Positions 22,721-31,509 of a stretch of DNA of 64,000 nucleotides are shown one piece after another (within the stretch, counting starts at the first letter, position 1; every line of letters begins with the position of its first letter). A program made the position numbers and the translations under genes. The notes under the pieces were generated by a model that saw only the letters and a program-made list of their open reading frames with translations, had not been told where the DNA came from and made no database searches. The stretch is from Candidatus Chryseobacterium colombiense (lineage in GTDB: Bacteria > Bacteroidota > Bacteroidia > Flavobacteriales > Weeksellaceae): positions 620,001 to 684,000 of the forward strand of contig CP119310.1 of the NCBI GenBank assembly GCA_029203185.1, in the 5' to 3' direction.

Positions 22721-23464
22721 ATGCAAAAATCAATTTCAAAATACATCAGCTGGTCTAAAACAATGTTCATTGCATTGATTTTAGTGACTTCAGCAACAGG
22801 TTTCGTTTCCGCGCAAACCACGGAAACGAAAACAGCCATCGGAACATCTAAAATTTGGGGAACAGTTGACGGAGTTTCTGTTGTGGGGCTTGTTCAAGGG
22901 CCCTCAGCTGCCGCAGCAGATCTTCAGATCGCATGTGTATTCGAATATACGGAAGGCGATATTTTCAATCCTCCGGCACTTCCAAAAGAGCTGAACGGAA
23001 TGGTACATCTGGATGAAGCCCTGCACGGAATCATCACCGATGTCAGAAAAAGCGGAAAATTCAAAGGACATGCTTTGGAAACATTATTAATTGCTCCTCC
23101 AAAAGGAAGTTTATCTTCAAAAAAATTGCTGCTGATCGGATTGGGAAACCGAAATTCCTTCGATGCGGAATTGATGAAAGAAGTGGGAAGTGTAGCGATG
23201 AGAGAAGCTCTAAAACTGCAGGTAAAAACGGTCTCTTTTGCAAGCGACATCAAAGATGCGGGAATAGATTCTCCCACGGCTTTGGTAGCAGAGAATGTAG
23301 TCTTGGGAGCATTTGACGCATATCGTGCTCAATCGTATTTGAACGAAAAACATTTATCTGAGAAAATGAAGCTGGAAAAATTGATTTTACTGGCAGGACC
23401 CTCATTTTTTACCACAGCAGGCGGAGGAATTAAAGATGCGATCTCAAAACTGAATACCAAATAA
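22721..23464 (+). CDS. Secreted stand-alone M17 leucyl-aminopeptidase N-terminal-like domain
   Basis: The 247-aa product has a signal peptide (~14-31, ending FVSAQ). The rest resembles only the N-terminal macro-like domain of M17 aminopeptidases: DEALHGIITDVRKSGKFKG, LLIAPPKGSLSSKKLLLIGLGN, then MREALKLQVKTVSFASDI. The catalytic C-terminal half with its metal ligands and NTDAEGR motif is absent. It probably binds rather than cuts. It is translationally linked to the amidohydrolase (2 bp between stop and start), so it may serve as an accessory subunit. In the gap before it (22330-22720) I see the 25-bp palindrome and the candidate sigma-54 site. Confidence 0.75.
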   Translation: MQKSISKYISWSKTMFIALILVTSATGFVSAQTTETKTAIGTSKIWGTVDGVSVVGLVQGPSAAAADLQIACVFEYTEGDIFNPPALPKELNGMVHLDEALHGIITDVRKSGKFKGHALETLLIAPPKGSLSSKKLLLIGLGNRNSFDAELMKEVGSVAMREALKLQVKTVSFASDIKDAGIDSPTALVAENVVLGAFDAYRAQSYLNEKHLSEKMKLEKLILLAGPSFFTTAGGGIKDAISKLNTK

Positions 23465-23466
23465 CA

Positions 23467-25356
23467 ATGAAAGCAGATCTTATTCTACATAACGGGAAAA
23501 TCCACAGTTTTAACAAAGAAACACCGGAAATTTCTGCAGTAGCAATGAAAGACGGTAAAATAATTGCGGTCGGGAATGAAGGTTTAATAGAACAATTTTC
23601 AGATGAATCAACAAAAGTTATTGATTTAAAAAAGAAAAGAGTTGTTCCCGGAATTAACGACTCTCACATCCATTTAATTCGTGGCGGTTTAAATTACAAT
23701 CTTGAATTACGCTGGGATGGTGTTCCTTCCTTGGCCGATGCCTTGAGAATGCTGAAAGATCAGGTTGATAGAACACCTTCTCCGCAATGGGTTCGTGTTG
23801 TTGGCGGATGGTCAGAGTTTCAGTTTGCGGAAAGAAGAATGCCAACTTTGGAAGAGATTAATGCTATTGCGCCCGAAACTCCTGTTTTCATTCTGCATTT
23901 GTACGACAGGGCATTGATGAACAGGGCTGCTTTAAAAGCAGTTGGATTTAATAAAAATACACCTGCTCCGGCTGGCGGACATATCGAAAGAGATGCAAAC
24001 GGCGAGCCTACAGGAATGATCATTGCCACGCCCAATGCCATGATATTGTATTCAACATTAGCACAGGGACCGAAACTTTCTTACGAACATCAGCTGAATT
24101 CCACGAGACATTTTATGACAGAGCTGAACCGTTTCGGAATTACAAGTGTCATAGATGCGGGAGGTGGTTTCCAGAATTTCCCCGATGATTATAAAGTGGT
24201 GAATGAACTTAATGAAAAAAAACAGCTGACAGTAAGAATTGCCTATAACTTATTTACTCAGAAACCAAAACATGAATTCGAGGATTTCAGCGATTGGATC
24301 GATACCGTAAAATTATATCAGGGCGATGATATGTACCGTCACAACGGAGCAGGAGAGATGTTGGTATTTTCGGCGGCAGATTTTGAAGATTTTCTTCAGC
24401 CAAGACCCGATTTACCTGAAAATATGGAAGCTGATCTTGAAAAAGTGGTTCGTTTGTTGGTCGAAAACCGTTGGCCTTTCAGGCTTCATGCGACTTATAA
24501 TGAAAGTATTACCCGGTTTTTAAATGTATTTGAAAAAGTAAACCGAGATATTCCTTTCAATGGATTGCCGTGGATTTTTGATCACGCTGAAACGATTGAC
24601 GAAAAAAATATCGAAAGGGTAAAAATGCTCGGTGGAGGAATTGCGGTTCAGAGCAGAATGGCTTATCAGGGAGAATATTTTACGGATCGTTATGGTTCTG
24701 CAGCAGCAGAAAGCACGCCGCCTGTCAAAAAAATGCTCGATATGGAAGTTCCTGTCGGCGGTGGCTCGGATGCGACGAGAGTGAGCAGCTATAATCCCTG
24801 GGTTTCGATGTATTGGTTAACGGTTGGAAAAACGGTTGGCGGACTTGAATTGTATCACGAACCGAGATTAGACAGAGCAACAGCTTTGGAATTATACACA
24901 AAGGGAAGCGCATGGTTTTCTCAGGAACAGCAGAAAAAAGGCGATATTCAGGTAGGTATGTTTGCTGATCTTGCTGTTCTAAATAAAGATTATTTCACTG
25001 TTGAAGACGAGGAAATCAAAAATATTGAAGCGGAAATGACCGTCGTGGACGGGAAAATTGTTTATGCAAAAGGAGAATTTTCAACCTTTGCGCCACCTTC
25101 CATTCCTGTACTTCCGGACTGGTCGCCTGCGAATTTATACAACGGCTATTATCCTGAAGGAGGACACATCCGGAAAGAGATCGAAAAGAATGCAAAATCA
25201 CAATTAAAAGCGCCTCTCACATCACAGATTCATAGTTGTGCGGGAAGTTGTGACGTTCATAATCACAACCACGATCATGCAAGAATGAGCAATCTTCCGG
25301 TAAATAATTACCATGCATTCTGGGGAGCTTTGGGATGTTCCTGTTTTGCTTTTTAA
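23467..25356 (+). CDS. YtcJ-type amidohydrolase with Cys/His-rich tail
   Basis: A 629-aa amidohydrolase_3 family enzyme (PF07969). The H-x-H metal pair is NDSHIHL, further ligands are in RLHATYN and FDHAETID, and the catalytic Asp in GGGSDATR. It has no signal peptide. Relatives hydrolyse formamides or other exocyclic C-N bonds. The unusual part is the last ~45 residues: HSCAGSCDVHNHNHDHARMS followed by WGALGCSCFAF, with four Cys and several His. This tail is beyond the barrel and could bind metal or anchor a partner. It sits 2 bp after the M17-N-like gene and 11 bp before DoxX, tightly operonic. Confidence 0.88.
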   Translation: MKADLILHNGKIHSFNKETPEISAVAMKDGKIIAVGNEGLIEQFSDESTKVIDLKKKRVVPGINDSHIHLIRGGLNYNLELRWDGVPSLADALRMLKDQVDRTPSPQWVRVVGGWSEFQFAERRMPTLEEINAIAPETPVFILHLYDRALMNRAALKAVGFNKNTPAPAGGHIERDANGEPTGMIIATPNAMILYSTLAQGPKLSYEHQLNSTRHFMTELNRFGITSVIDAGGGFQNFPDDYKVVNELNEKKQLTVRIAYNLFTQKPKHEFEDFSDWIDTVKLYQGDDMYRHNGAGEMLVFSAADFEDFLQPRPDLPENMEADLEKVVRLLVENRWPFRLHATYNESITRFLNVFEKVNRDIPFNGLPWIFDHAETIDEKNIERVKMLGGGIAVQSRMAYQGEYFTDRYGSAAAESTPPVKKMLDMEVPVGGGSDATRVSSYNPWVSMYWLTVGKTVGGLELYHEPRLDRATALELYTKGSAWFSQEQQKKGDIQVGMFADLAVLNKDYFTVEDEEIKNIEAEMTVVDGKIVYAKGEFSTFAPPSIPVLPDWSPANLYNGYYPEGGHIRKEIEKNAKSQLKAPLTSQIHSCAGSCDVHNHNHDHARMSNLPVNNYHAFWGALGCSCFAF

Positions 25357-25367
25357 ACTAAAAAATT

Positions 25368-25793
25368 ATGGAAATTTTAAAACAGATCCTTACATCAGAT
25401 CTAGGTTCATCGTTCAATGATATTGCCGTTCTGGCTTTTAGAGTTTTTTTAGGAATTGAATTATTCATGGTGCATGGCTTAAAGAAATTCAGGCTGGAAA
25501 ACGGAAAAAAGGAAGTGATCCCTAATCCGCTTGGTCTTCCTGATAAAATGAATGCTTTAGTCGCTTCCTTCGCCGATTTGGTCGTTCCTTTTTTAATTAT
25601 TTTGGGATTGGGAACGAGACTGGCCGTGTTGCCAACGATTGGAGTGACAGCGATCGGATATTTTGTGGTTCACAGAAAAGATTCTCTGGAAGTTCGCGAT
25701 GTTCCGTTTATGTACACTTTATCATTATTACTTATTCTTGCATTGGGCGCAGGAAAATATTCACTCGATTATTATTTATTAAATCTTTTATAA
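25368..25793 (+). CDS. DoxX-family membrane protein
   Basis: A 141-aa protein with four predicted membrane segments in the DoxX order: VLAFRVFLGIELFMVHGLKKF, ADLVVPFLIILGLG, LAVLPTIGVTAIGYFVV and YTLSLLLILALGAGKYSLDYYL. DoxX proteins are small inner-membrane proteins linked to thiosulfate or quinone-dependent redox processes and often found with oxidative-stress genes; their activity is poorly defined. The conserved G-x-x-K region with an added charged insert (KFRLENGKKEV) lies between segments 1 and 2. Only one base separates its stop from the dps start, so they are co-translated. Confidence 0.87.
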   Translation: MEILKQILTSDLGSSFNDIAVLAFRVFLGIELFMVHGLKKFRLENGKKEVIPNPLGLPDKMNALVASFADLVVPFLIILGLGTRLAVLPTIGVTAIGYFVVHRKDSLEVRDVPFMYTLSLLLILALGAGKYSLDYYLLNLL

Positions 25794-25794
25794 A

Positions 25795-26268
25795 ATGAAA
25801 ACATCAATTGGAATTAAAAACGAAAATTTAGCAAAAGTTGCTGAAGTATTAATTAAAACGTTGGCAGACGAATTTGTATTGTACACCAAAACCAGAAAAG
25901 CACACTGGAACGTGGAAGGTGCGGATTTTTACAACAAGCATCTGTTTTTCGAAGCACAATATCAGCAATTAGACGGGATTATCGATGATTTGGCAGAAAG
26001 AATCAGAACGTTGGGACATTATGCTCCGGCAACTTTAAGGGAATATCTTGAACTTACCCATCTTTCCGAATCTCCTCTACAATCTAATGACAGCCTGACG
26101 TATATAAAAGAGCTTCTTTCAGACCATGACAGTATCATTATCCATCTTCGTGAAAGCATCGAAAATTTTGAAGTTGAATTTAAAGATGCAGGAACCAGCG
26201 ATTATATTACAGGATTAATGGAAACCCATGAAAAAATGGCATGGATGCTTCGTTCACATTTAAAATAA
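25795..26268 (+). CDS. dps: Dps-family ferritin-like protein
   Basis: A 157-aa four-helix-bundle protein. The Dps ferroxidase residues are present: H in TRKAHWNVEG, D and E in LDGIIDDLAERIRTLG, and the matching FYNKHLFFEAQYQQLDG segment. Dps dodecamers oxidise Fe(II) with peroxide, store iron and can bind DNA during starvation. The N-terminal extension is short, so DNA binding through a long Lys-rich tail is unlikely. Its position in an operon with DoxX and YoaK points to an oxidative or stationary-phase programme. Confidence 0.93.
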   Translation: MKTSIGIKNENLAKVAEVLIKTLADEFVLYTKTRKAHWNVEGADFYNKHLFFEAQYQQLDGIIDDLAERIRTLGHYAPATLREYLELTHLSESPLQSNDSLTYIKELLSDHDSIIIHLRESIENFEVEFKDAGTSDYITGLMETHEKMAWMLRSHLK

Positions 26269-26272
26269 AAAC

Positions 26273-26944
26273 ATGGAATTAAAACATAGTATTGGCTTCG
26301 TTACTTTATTGCTGGCAATGATTGCAGGGTATTGTGACACAGTAACTTTTGTGGCGGCGGAATCTATTTTCTCCGCCCATGTTACAGGAAACTTTATCGT
26401 TTTTGCTTATCAGTTTGTAAAAGGTTCGGATATTAATGCATGGGTAAAGCTTTTAACTTTTCCTGTGTTTATCCTGGCGGTCATTACAGGCGGACGAATT
26501 GCCGGAAAAGCACTAAACCATTATACAATTTTATTTTTGGAAGGGCTGTTACTTGTTTTGGCCGGAATTTTAGTGGCTGTTTTGGATTATAACGGTATAT
26601 TTTCCCAGACAATGGTGTATTTTGTTACGATGATGACGGTTTTTGCAATGGGGCTTCAGAATGCTTTCGGAAAGCTGTATGCTAAAGAAACGCATGGTCC
26701 TACCACGATGATGACGGGAAACGTTACTCAGGCTTCGCTGGATTTCGGAACTCTTTTGAAGAATGGTTTTCATCATCCGGAAGCATGGACGAGCATGAAA
26801 AAACAATTAATTACCATTCTCGGGTTTCTGGTGGGATGCTTTTTAGGTGCTTATGCGGGGAAACAATTCGGCTTAACGACGCTTGTTCTTCCCGGATTTG
26901 CCATGATTATTTGTTATCTTTATCATCGTAAAAATAACGATTAA
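26273..26944 (+). CDS. YoaK-family (DUF1275) membrane protein
   Basis: A 223-aa protein with six hydrophobic segments and the DUF1275 hallmarks: AGYCDTVTFVAAESIFSAHVTGNFI near the N-terminus, and GLQNAFGKLYAKETHGPTTMMTGNVTQ in the middle. Function is unknown in the literature I know; family members co-occur with stress and small-molecule-hydrolase genes. It starts 4 bp after dps and is probably the last cistron of the 22721-26944 operon, with the sensor kinase 39 bp further on. Confidence 0.88.
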   Translation: MELKHSIGFVTLLLAMIAGYCDTVTFVAAESIFSAHVTGNFIVFAYQFVKGSDINAWVKLLTFPVFILAVITGGRIAGKALNHYTILFLEGLLLVLAGILVAVLDYNGIFSQTMVYFVTMMTVFAMGLQNAFGKLYAKETHGPTTMMTGNVTQASLDFGTLLKNGFHHPEAWTSMKKQLITILGFLVGCFLGAYAGKQFGLTTLVLPGFAMIICYLYHRKNND

Positions 26945-26983
26945 ATCTTACGGATTGGTTGCATAACAATGTATTTTTAAATA

Positions 26984-29251
26984 ATGAATAGAATTCCCAT
27001 TTTCTTTATCAGGAAATCATTGAATATTATAGGTTTAATATTCATTTTCATGCTTTCGGCTGTCCGTTTGGCTGCTCAGGCAAAAGGCGATCCGCAGAAA
27101 CTTGAAAAAAAGATTTCAAATGCTGAAAATAATAACCGGAAAGTTGAATTACTTATCAGGCTAAGCAGCTATTATCTGAATAAAGAAGGAGAATTAAAAG
27201 AAGACATCGACAAGGCAGCTAAAACAAATATTGAGGCTAAAAAGCTGAGCCAGAAGATAGATTATAAATTGGGATTGGGGAAAGCCCTGCTTTTAGAAGC
27301 TCAGATCATGCGGGAAAGCGGAGATGCTAAAAAGGCACAGGAAAAAGCCAATGAAGCTCTGCAATATGTTAAAAAAAACAATCTGGAACTTGTAACAGCA
27401 GATGTTTACAAAGAACTCTGCGCTTATGGCGGTTTTGAAAAAGAAGATATAGAAAAGAAAATACAATATCTTGAAGCTGCAGTACCGCTCTATAAGAAGA
27501 ATAAAGCGTTTAAAAAACAGGCAGATGCTTTGAAAGATCTGGCAGATTATTATGGTCTTGTGCAGGAAAATCAAAAATCTTTGCAAGTTCTTGAAAATGC
27601 CGTAGCCATTTATAAGTCTATCGGTTTCAGAGAATTGCAGGGAGTTTATACCTTAATGTCAGGGAATTACGGTGTTTTACAAAATGCTCAGTTATCGTTA
27701 CAGTATGCACTTATGGCAGAAAAAACCGCAGAAGAAGTTAATGATAAAAGCTATCAGTGGTGTACGATATACAATCATTTGGGGCTTGCTTATTATGATC
27801 TTCTAAAGTTTGATCTTGCTTTTTCCAATTTCGAAAAATCTTTGAATATTGCCTTAAAACATAAAAATGTAGGTGATATCAATGCGATAACCTATAACCT
27901 TGCTTCACTGTACTGTCATAAAAAAAATTATCCTGCGGCATTAAGAACACTTAAGCGTACTGAAAAAAATTATCCTCCTCCCGATGAAATTACTAAAATA
28001 AGACAGCTTTTCATCTTTACAGTTTGCTATTCTATGCTGAAACAGCCGGAAAAGGCAAAACCATACTACGAACAGATGCTTAAAAAATACAATGAATCTG
28101 ACGTTGGCCTTTTTTATAAACTGACGGGGATTATCATCTATTTACAGCAATCAGGACAGGTTGAAAAGACCTATCCATATATTGAAAAATTTAAAGAATT
28201 TGCTAAAAAATCAGATAATCTTGTCTTTTACTCACAGGTTGAGCTTTTATCGTTTCAGTCGGATTTTGCGAGTAAGAAATATGAGTCGGCTGTTGATCAT
28301 TTAAAGCAGCATCAGGTATTTAAAGATTCTATTTTTAACCTCGAAAAACTAAAACAGTCAACAGCCCTTCAGCTTCAGTTTGAAACAGAGAAAAAAGACA
28401 AGAATATCAAGTTGCTTACACAGCAGGGAAAATTGCAGGAAATTAAGATTCAGAATGAAAAGGTTATAAGATATGTTTTTATCGGAAGCGTTACTATTTT
28501 GGTTCTTTTTTTAGTTTTTTTGTATAACAGCTTCAGGACTAAAAAGAAAAAAAGTGAAGAGCTTGAATCACAGAGAAAACAGATAGACAAACAGAATGAG
28601 CAGCTTAAAAAACTGCTTGCAGAAAAAGAATGGCTGCTAAAGGAAATCCATCACCGTGTAAAAAATAACCTGCAGATTGTGATCAGCTTACTCAACACAC
28701 AATCGGCTTATCTTGATAATGAAGATGCGTTGATGGCAATCCAGAACAGCCAGCACAGAATGCATGCGATGTCGCTGATTCATCAGAAATTATATCAGTC
28801 GGATAATCTTTCAATGATCGATATGTCCTGGTATATTTATGAATTAATTACCTATATCAAAGAATGTTATTCATCAGAAAAGAATATCAATTTTATTTTG
28901 GATACTGAAAAAGTATATTTAGACGTAGCACAGGCAGTTCCAATGGGGCTTATTGTGAATGAAGCGATTAACAATACCGTAAAGTATGCATTTCCCAAAA
29001 ATACAAAAGGTGAAGTATATGTATCATTGAAAAATATAGAAAAAAATCTTTACCAACTGATTATTTCTGATGACGGGATAGGTTTGCCGGAGAATTTTGA
29101 TATTGATGAAACAGAATCCCTGGGAATGAATTTAATGAGAGGACTTGCCGATCAGTTAGACGGAACTTTTTCTCTCGAAAATAAGAATGGTCTGAAGATC
29201 ATCGTTACATTTAGAAAAAATACAGAAATTGAAACTTCACACGAGAAGTAG
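26984..29251 (+). CDS. TPR-containing membrane histidine kinase (HisKA_2 type)
   Basis: A 755-aa sensor. The signal peptide ends SAVRLAAQ. Periplasmic tetratricopeptide repeats fill ~40-440. One membrane span lies at ~497-518 (YVFIGSVTILVLFLVFLYNSF), then a coiled-coil linker. The dimerisation/phosphoacceptor motif LKEIHHRVKNNLQIVISLLNT has the likely phospho-His at 556/557. The ATPase domain shows N box NEAINNTVKYAFP, G1 DDGIGLP and G2 SLGMNLM. Without a conventional ligand domain the TPR array is the likely sensor. The NtrC-type response regulator starts 15 bp after its stop. Confidence 0.93.
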   Translation: MNRIPIFFIRKSLNIIGLIFIFMLSAVRLAAQAKGDPQKLEKKISNAENNNRKVELLIRLSSYYLNKEGELKEDIDKAAKTNIEAKKLSQKIDYKLGLGKALLLEAQIMRESGDAKKAQEKANEALQYVKKNNLELVTADVYKELCAYGGFEKEDIEKKIQYLEAAVPLYKKNKAFKKQADALKDLADYYGLVQENQKSLQVLENAVAIYKSIGFRELQGVYTLMSGNYGVLQNAQLSLQYALMAEKTAEEVNDKSYQWCTIYNHLGLAYYDLLKFDLAFSNFEKSLNIALKHKNVGDINAITYNLASLYCHKKNYPAALRTLKRTEKNYPPPDEITKIRQLFIFTVCYSMLKQPEKAKPYYEQMLKKYNESDVGLFYKLTGIIIYLQQSGQVEKTYPYIEKFKEFAKKSDNLVFYSQVELLSFQSDFASKKYESAVDHLKQHQVFKDSIFNLEKLKQSTALQLQFETEKKDKNIKLLTQQGKLQEIKIQNEKVIRYVFIGSVTILVLFLVFLYNSFRTKKKKSEELESQRKQIDKQNEQLKKLLAEKEWLLKEIHHRVKNNLQIVISLLNTQSAYLDNEDALMAIQNSQHRMHAMSLIHQKLYQSDNLSMIDMSWYIYELITYIKECYSSEKNINFILDTEKVYLDVAQAVPMGLIVNEAINNTVKYAFPKNTKGEVYVSLKNIEKNLYQLIISDDGIGLPENFDIDETESLGMNLMRGLADQLDGTFSLENKNGLKIIVTFRKNTEIETSHEK

Positions 29252-29266
29252 AGGTTTTACATTATA

Positions 29267-30619
29267 ATGAAAGAAAAAATTTTAATCGTTGAAGATGAAT
29301 TTATTGTAGCCAATGATTTGAAAATCATGCTTAAAAAAGCGGATTATCAGGTTGTGGGTATTGCATCTTCTGTTGTACAGGCAAGAAAGTTAATCACAGA
29401 TAAAAAACCGGACTGGGTTCTTCTGGATATCATGCTGAAAGGTGATCTCACAGGAATTGATCTTGCATGGGAACTCCGCGAAATGAACCTGCCGTTTCTT
29501 TACATTTCTGCCAATACCAATCAGGCGACACTGGAAGCGGTGAAGGAAACCCAACCATACGGATTTATGGTGAAGCCTTTCCGCGAACGTGATCTTATTG
29601 TGATGCTTGATATCGCAAAATACCGTTTTGATCTGGAAAAAGGTTACAGTTTTACGGCAATCCCGGATCATAATGCTATTGACGGAATTATAGGAAAAAG
29701 CAAGCTTTTGCAGGATGTTGTAGAAAAAATAAAAATAGTGGCTCCTACAGATACTTCTGTTTTAATAATAGGAGAAAGCGGAACGGGTAAAGAAAAAGCG
29801 GCTCACTCTGTTCATGAGCTTTCAGATCGCAGTTCACAGCCGATTGTTGTGGTAAACTGTGCTGCATTGCCGCATTCACTTATAGAATCTGAATTGTTCG
29901 GGCACGAAAAAGGAAGCTTTACCGGAGCAAATATACAGAGGATCGGAAAGTTTGAGCAGGCAGATAACGGAACGATCTTCCTGGATGAAATCGGGGAACT
30001 GCCTCTGGATTCTCAAGTTAAATTACTGCGTGTTCTTCAGGAAAAAGAAATTGAAAGGTTAGGTGGAAATAAGACCATTAAAGTTAATGTAAGAATTGTT
30101 GCAGCAACCAACCGTTCCCTAGAAAAAGAGGTTGCAGAAGGAAGGTTCAGGCTGGATTTATATTACAGGTTAAATGTTTTCCCGGTCGCATTGCCACCTT
30201 TGAGAGAAAGAAGAGAAGACATTGAGCTTTTGGCAAATTTCTTCCTGAATAAATACACTGCTGCTTCAAAAAGAAATATTACTGGAATCAGTAAAAATGC
30301 TTTAGAACAGTTGTTAAATTATCATTGGCCGGGAAATATCCGCGAACTGGAACATCTTATTGAGCGAAATATTCTTTTAGCAAAAACAGCCGAGATAGAA
30401 AGTTTTGATCTTCCCGAATCTATTGAAAAACCTTCACAACAAAGCCACGGTCAGTTGAAATCAATGGAAGAAATGGAAAGAGATCATATCATGAATGCTT
30501 TACAAAGCAGCAACGGAAAAGTCTCGGGAATTGGTGGAGCAGCGGAATTACTGAAAATTCAGCCACAGACATTGTATTCTAAAATGAAAAAACTTGGCAT
30601 TGATAAAGGATATAAATAA
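29267..30619 (+). CDS. NtrC-type sigma-54-dependent response regulator
   Basis: The 450-aa product has three domains in the standard order. The receiver (1-115) carries acidic D10/E11, phospho-acceptor D54 (LLDIM) and K103. The AAA+ domain (~140-375) has Walker A GESGTGKE at 169-176, a GSFTGA loop at 216-221 in place of canonical GAFTGA, and Walker B FLDEIG. The C-terminal Fis-like HTH is GGAAELLKIQPQTLYSKMKKLG. It is the cognate partner of the TPR kinase 15 bp upstream. It should activate sigma-54 promoters; the GG-N10-GC site at 22629 before the neighbouring operon is the best local candidate. The GSFTGA variant is shared by the second activator at 31510. Confidence 0.95.
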   Translation: MKEKILIVEDEFIVANDLKIMLKKADYQVVGIASSVVQARKLITDKKPDWVLLDIMLKGDLTGIDLAWELREMNLPFLYISANTNQATLEAVKETQPYGFMVKPFRERDLIVMLDIAKYRFDLEKGYSFTAIPDHNAIDGIIGKSKLLQDVVEKIKIVAPTDTSVLIIGESGTGKEKAAHSVHELSDRSSQPIVVVNCAALPHSLIESELFGHEKGSFTGANIQRIGKFEQADNGTIFLDEIGELPLDSQVKLLRVLQEKEIERLGGNKTIKVNVRIVAATNRSLEKEVAEGRFRLDLYYRLNVFPVALPPLRERREDIELLANFFLNKYTAASKRNITGISKNALEQLLNYHWPGNIRELEHLIERNILLAKTAEIESFDLPESIEKPSQQSHGQLKSMEEMERDHIMNALQSSNGKVSGIGGAAELLKIQPQTLYSKMKKLGIDKGYK

Positions 30620-30626
30620 TCTTACT

Positions 30627-30717
30627 GTCATTCTGAACATGGACTGAAGGTCTACGAACGCTTTCAGAAGCGAAGATCTATGATATTGCATATAAGATAC
30701 TCTTTCGTCAGAATAAC
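30627..30717. repeat. Dispersed TGTCATTCTGAAC repeat
   Basis: The segment begins TGTCATTCTGAAC and ends GTCAGAATAACA, imperfect inverted termini of a family seen again at 48253, 48904, 48980 and 49087. Internally it contains CTTTCAGAAGCGAAGATC. It fills most of the 30620-30887 gap. It resembles the short non-autonomous palindromic elements common in Bacteroidota genomes. Confidence 0.6.
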
Positions 30718-30887
30718 AAGCTTTAAAAACCGTCATACTAAATTCAAAATATTGGAAAAATTTACTTTTATTTTCCAATAAAATTATCTTTAAATTGATT
30801 GAAGGTAAATTTCGTAATGCCTTAAATACAAAGCTTTATGAAATTACTTTATGCTTAGTAACAGAATTAAACAAAAGAAGAAGAGTT

Positions 30888-31505
30888 ATGGAAAAAGAAA
30901 CAGTAAGAATAGAAGGGTTCAGTGATGCCGTGTTTGCAATTGCAGTTACTCTTTTAGTGTTAGATCTTCATGTTCCCGAAAAAAGTTCAATAAAAAACGG
31001 AAACGATTTGTTGGTTTTTGTTAAAAATCAATGGCCTGAATTTCTGGCTTTTACCCTTTCATTTTTCAGCATTTTCATCATGTGGGTGAATCATCATAAA
31101 ATCTTTAAGCAGATCTACAGCCGCAACTCTGCGATTATGTTTGCTAATGGACTGATTCTATTTTTGGTTTCGGCAGTTTCTTATCCTACCGCTTTACTTG
31201 CCCGTTATTTTGACGGTGAAGCTTCCTCGGTGGTGGTGGCAATGTATACGGGAATCTTCGTTCTGATCAACCTTTCTTATAATTTATTATGGTATTTGGC
31301 GAGCAAGAATAAAAAACTTCTCCGCCCTGGAATTTCAGATCTTGCCATAAGGACAATCCACAACAATTATCTGTATGGTTTGCCGATTTACATCATTGCC
31401 CTGATCTTTTCTTTTTGGATTCCTGCGGTTTCATTAATTATTATTCTCGGGCTCTGGATCTTCTGGGCATTGTCCTCAGGAAAAATTGAGATGGGCATGA
31501 AGTAG
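30888..31505 (+). CDS. TMEM175-like (DUF1211) potassium channel protein
   Basis: I chose ATG 30888 (205 aa) because the family starts just before the diagnostic RIEGFSDAVFAIAVTLLVLD helix. The longer frame adds 31 residues without family support. The FSD signature in the first helix is the selectivity-filter motif of prokaryotic TMEM175 K+ channels, which have six helices per subunit and assemble as tetramers. Six hydrophobic segments are visible, including WPEFLAFTLSFFSIFIMWVNHHKIF. The gene ends 4 bp from the convergent regulator. No local sign of its regulation apart from the repeat upstream. Confidence 0.87.
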   Translation: MEKETVRIEGFSDAVFAIAVTLLVLDLHVPEKSSIKNGNDLLVFVKNQWPEFLAFTLSFFSIFIMWVNHHKIFKQIYSRNSAIMFANGLILFLVSAVSYPTALLARYFDGEASSVVVAMYTGIFVLINLSYNLLWYLASKNKKLLRPGISDLAIRTIHNNYLYGLPIYIIALIFSFWIPAVSLIIILGLWIFWALSSGKIEMGMK

Positions 31506-31509
31506 TAAA

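Noticed and set aside
30795..30887. N-terminal 31-residue extension of the TMEM175-like protein
   Set aside because: The family's first helix begins just after ATG 30888; the extension has no family support and begins in the repeat-rich gap.
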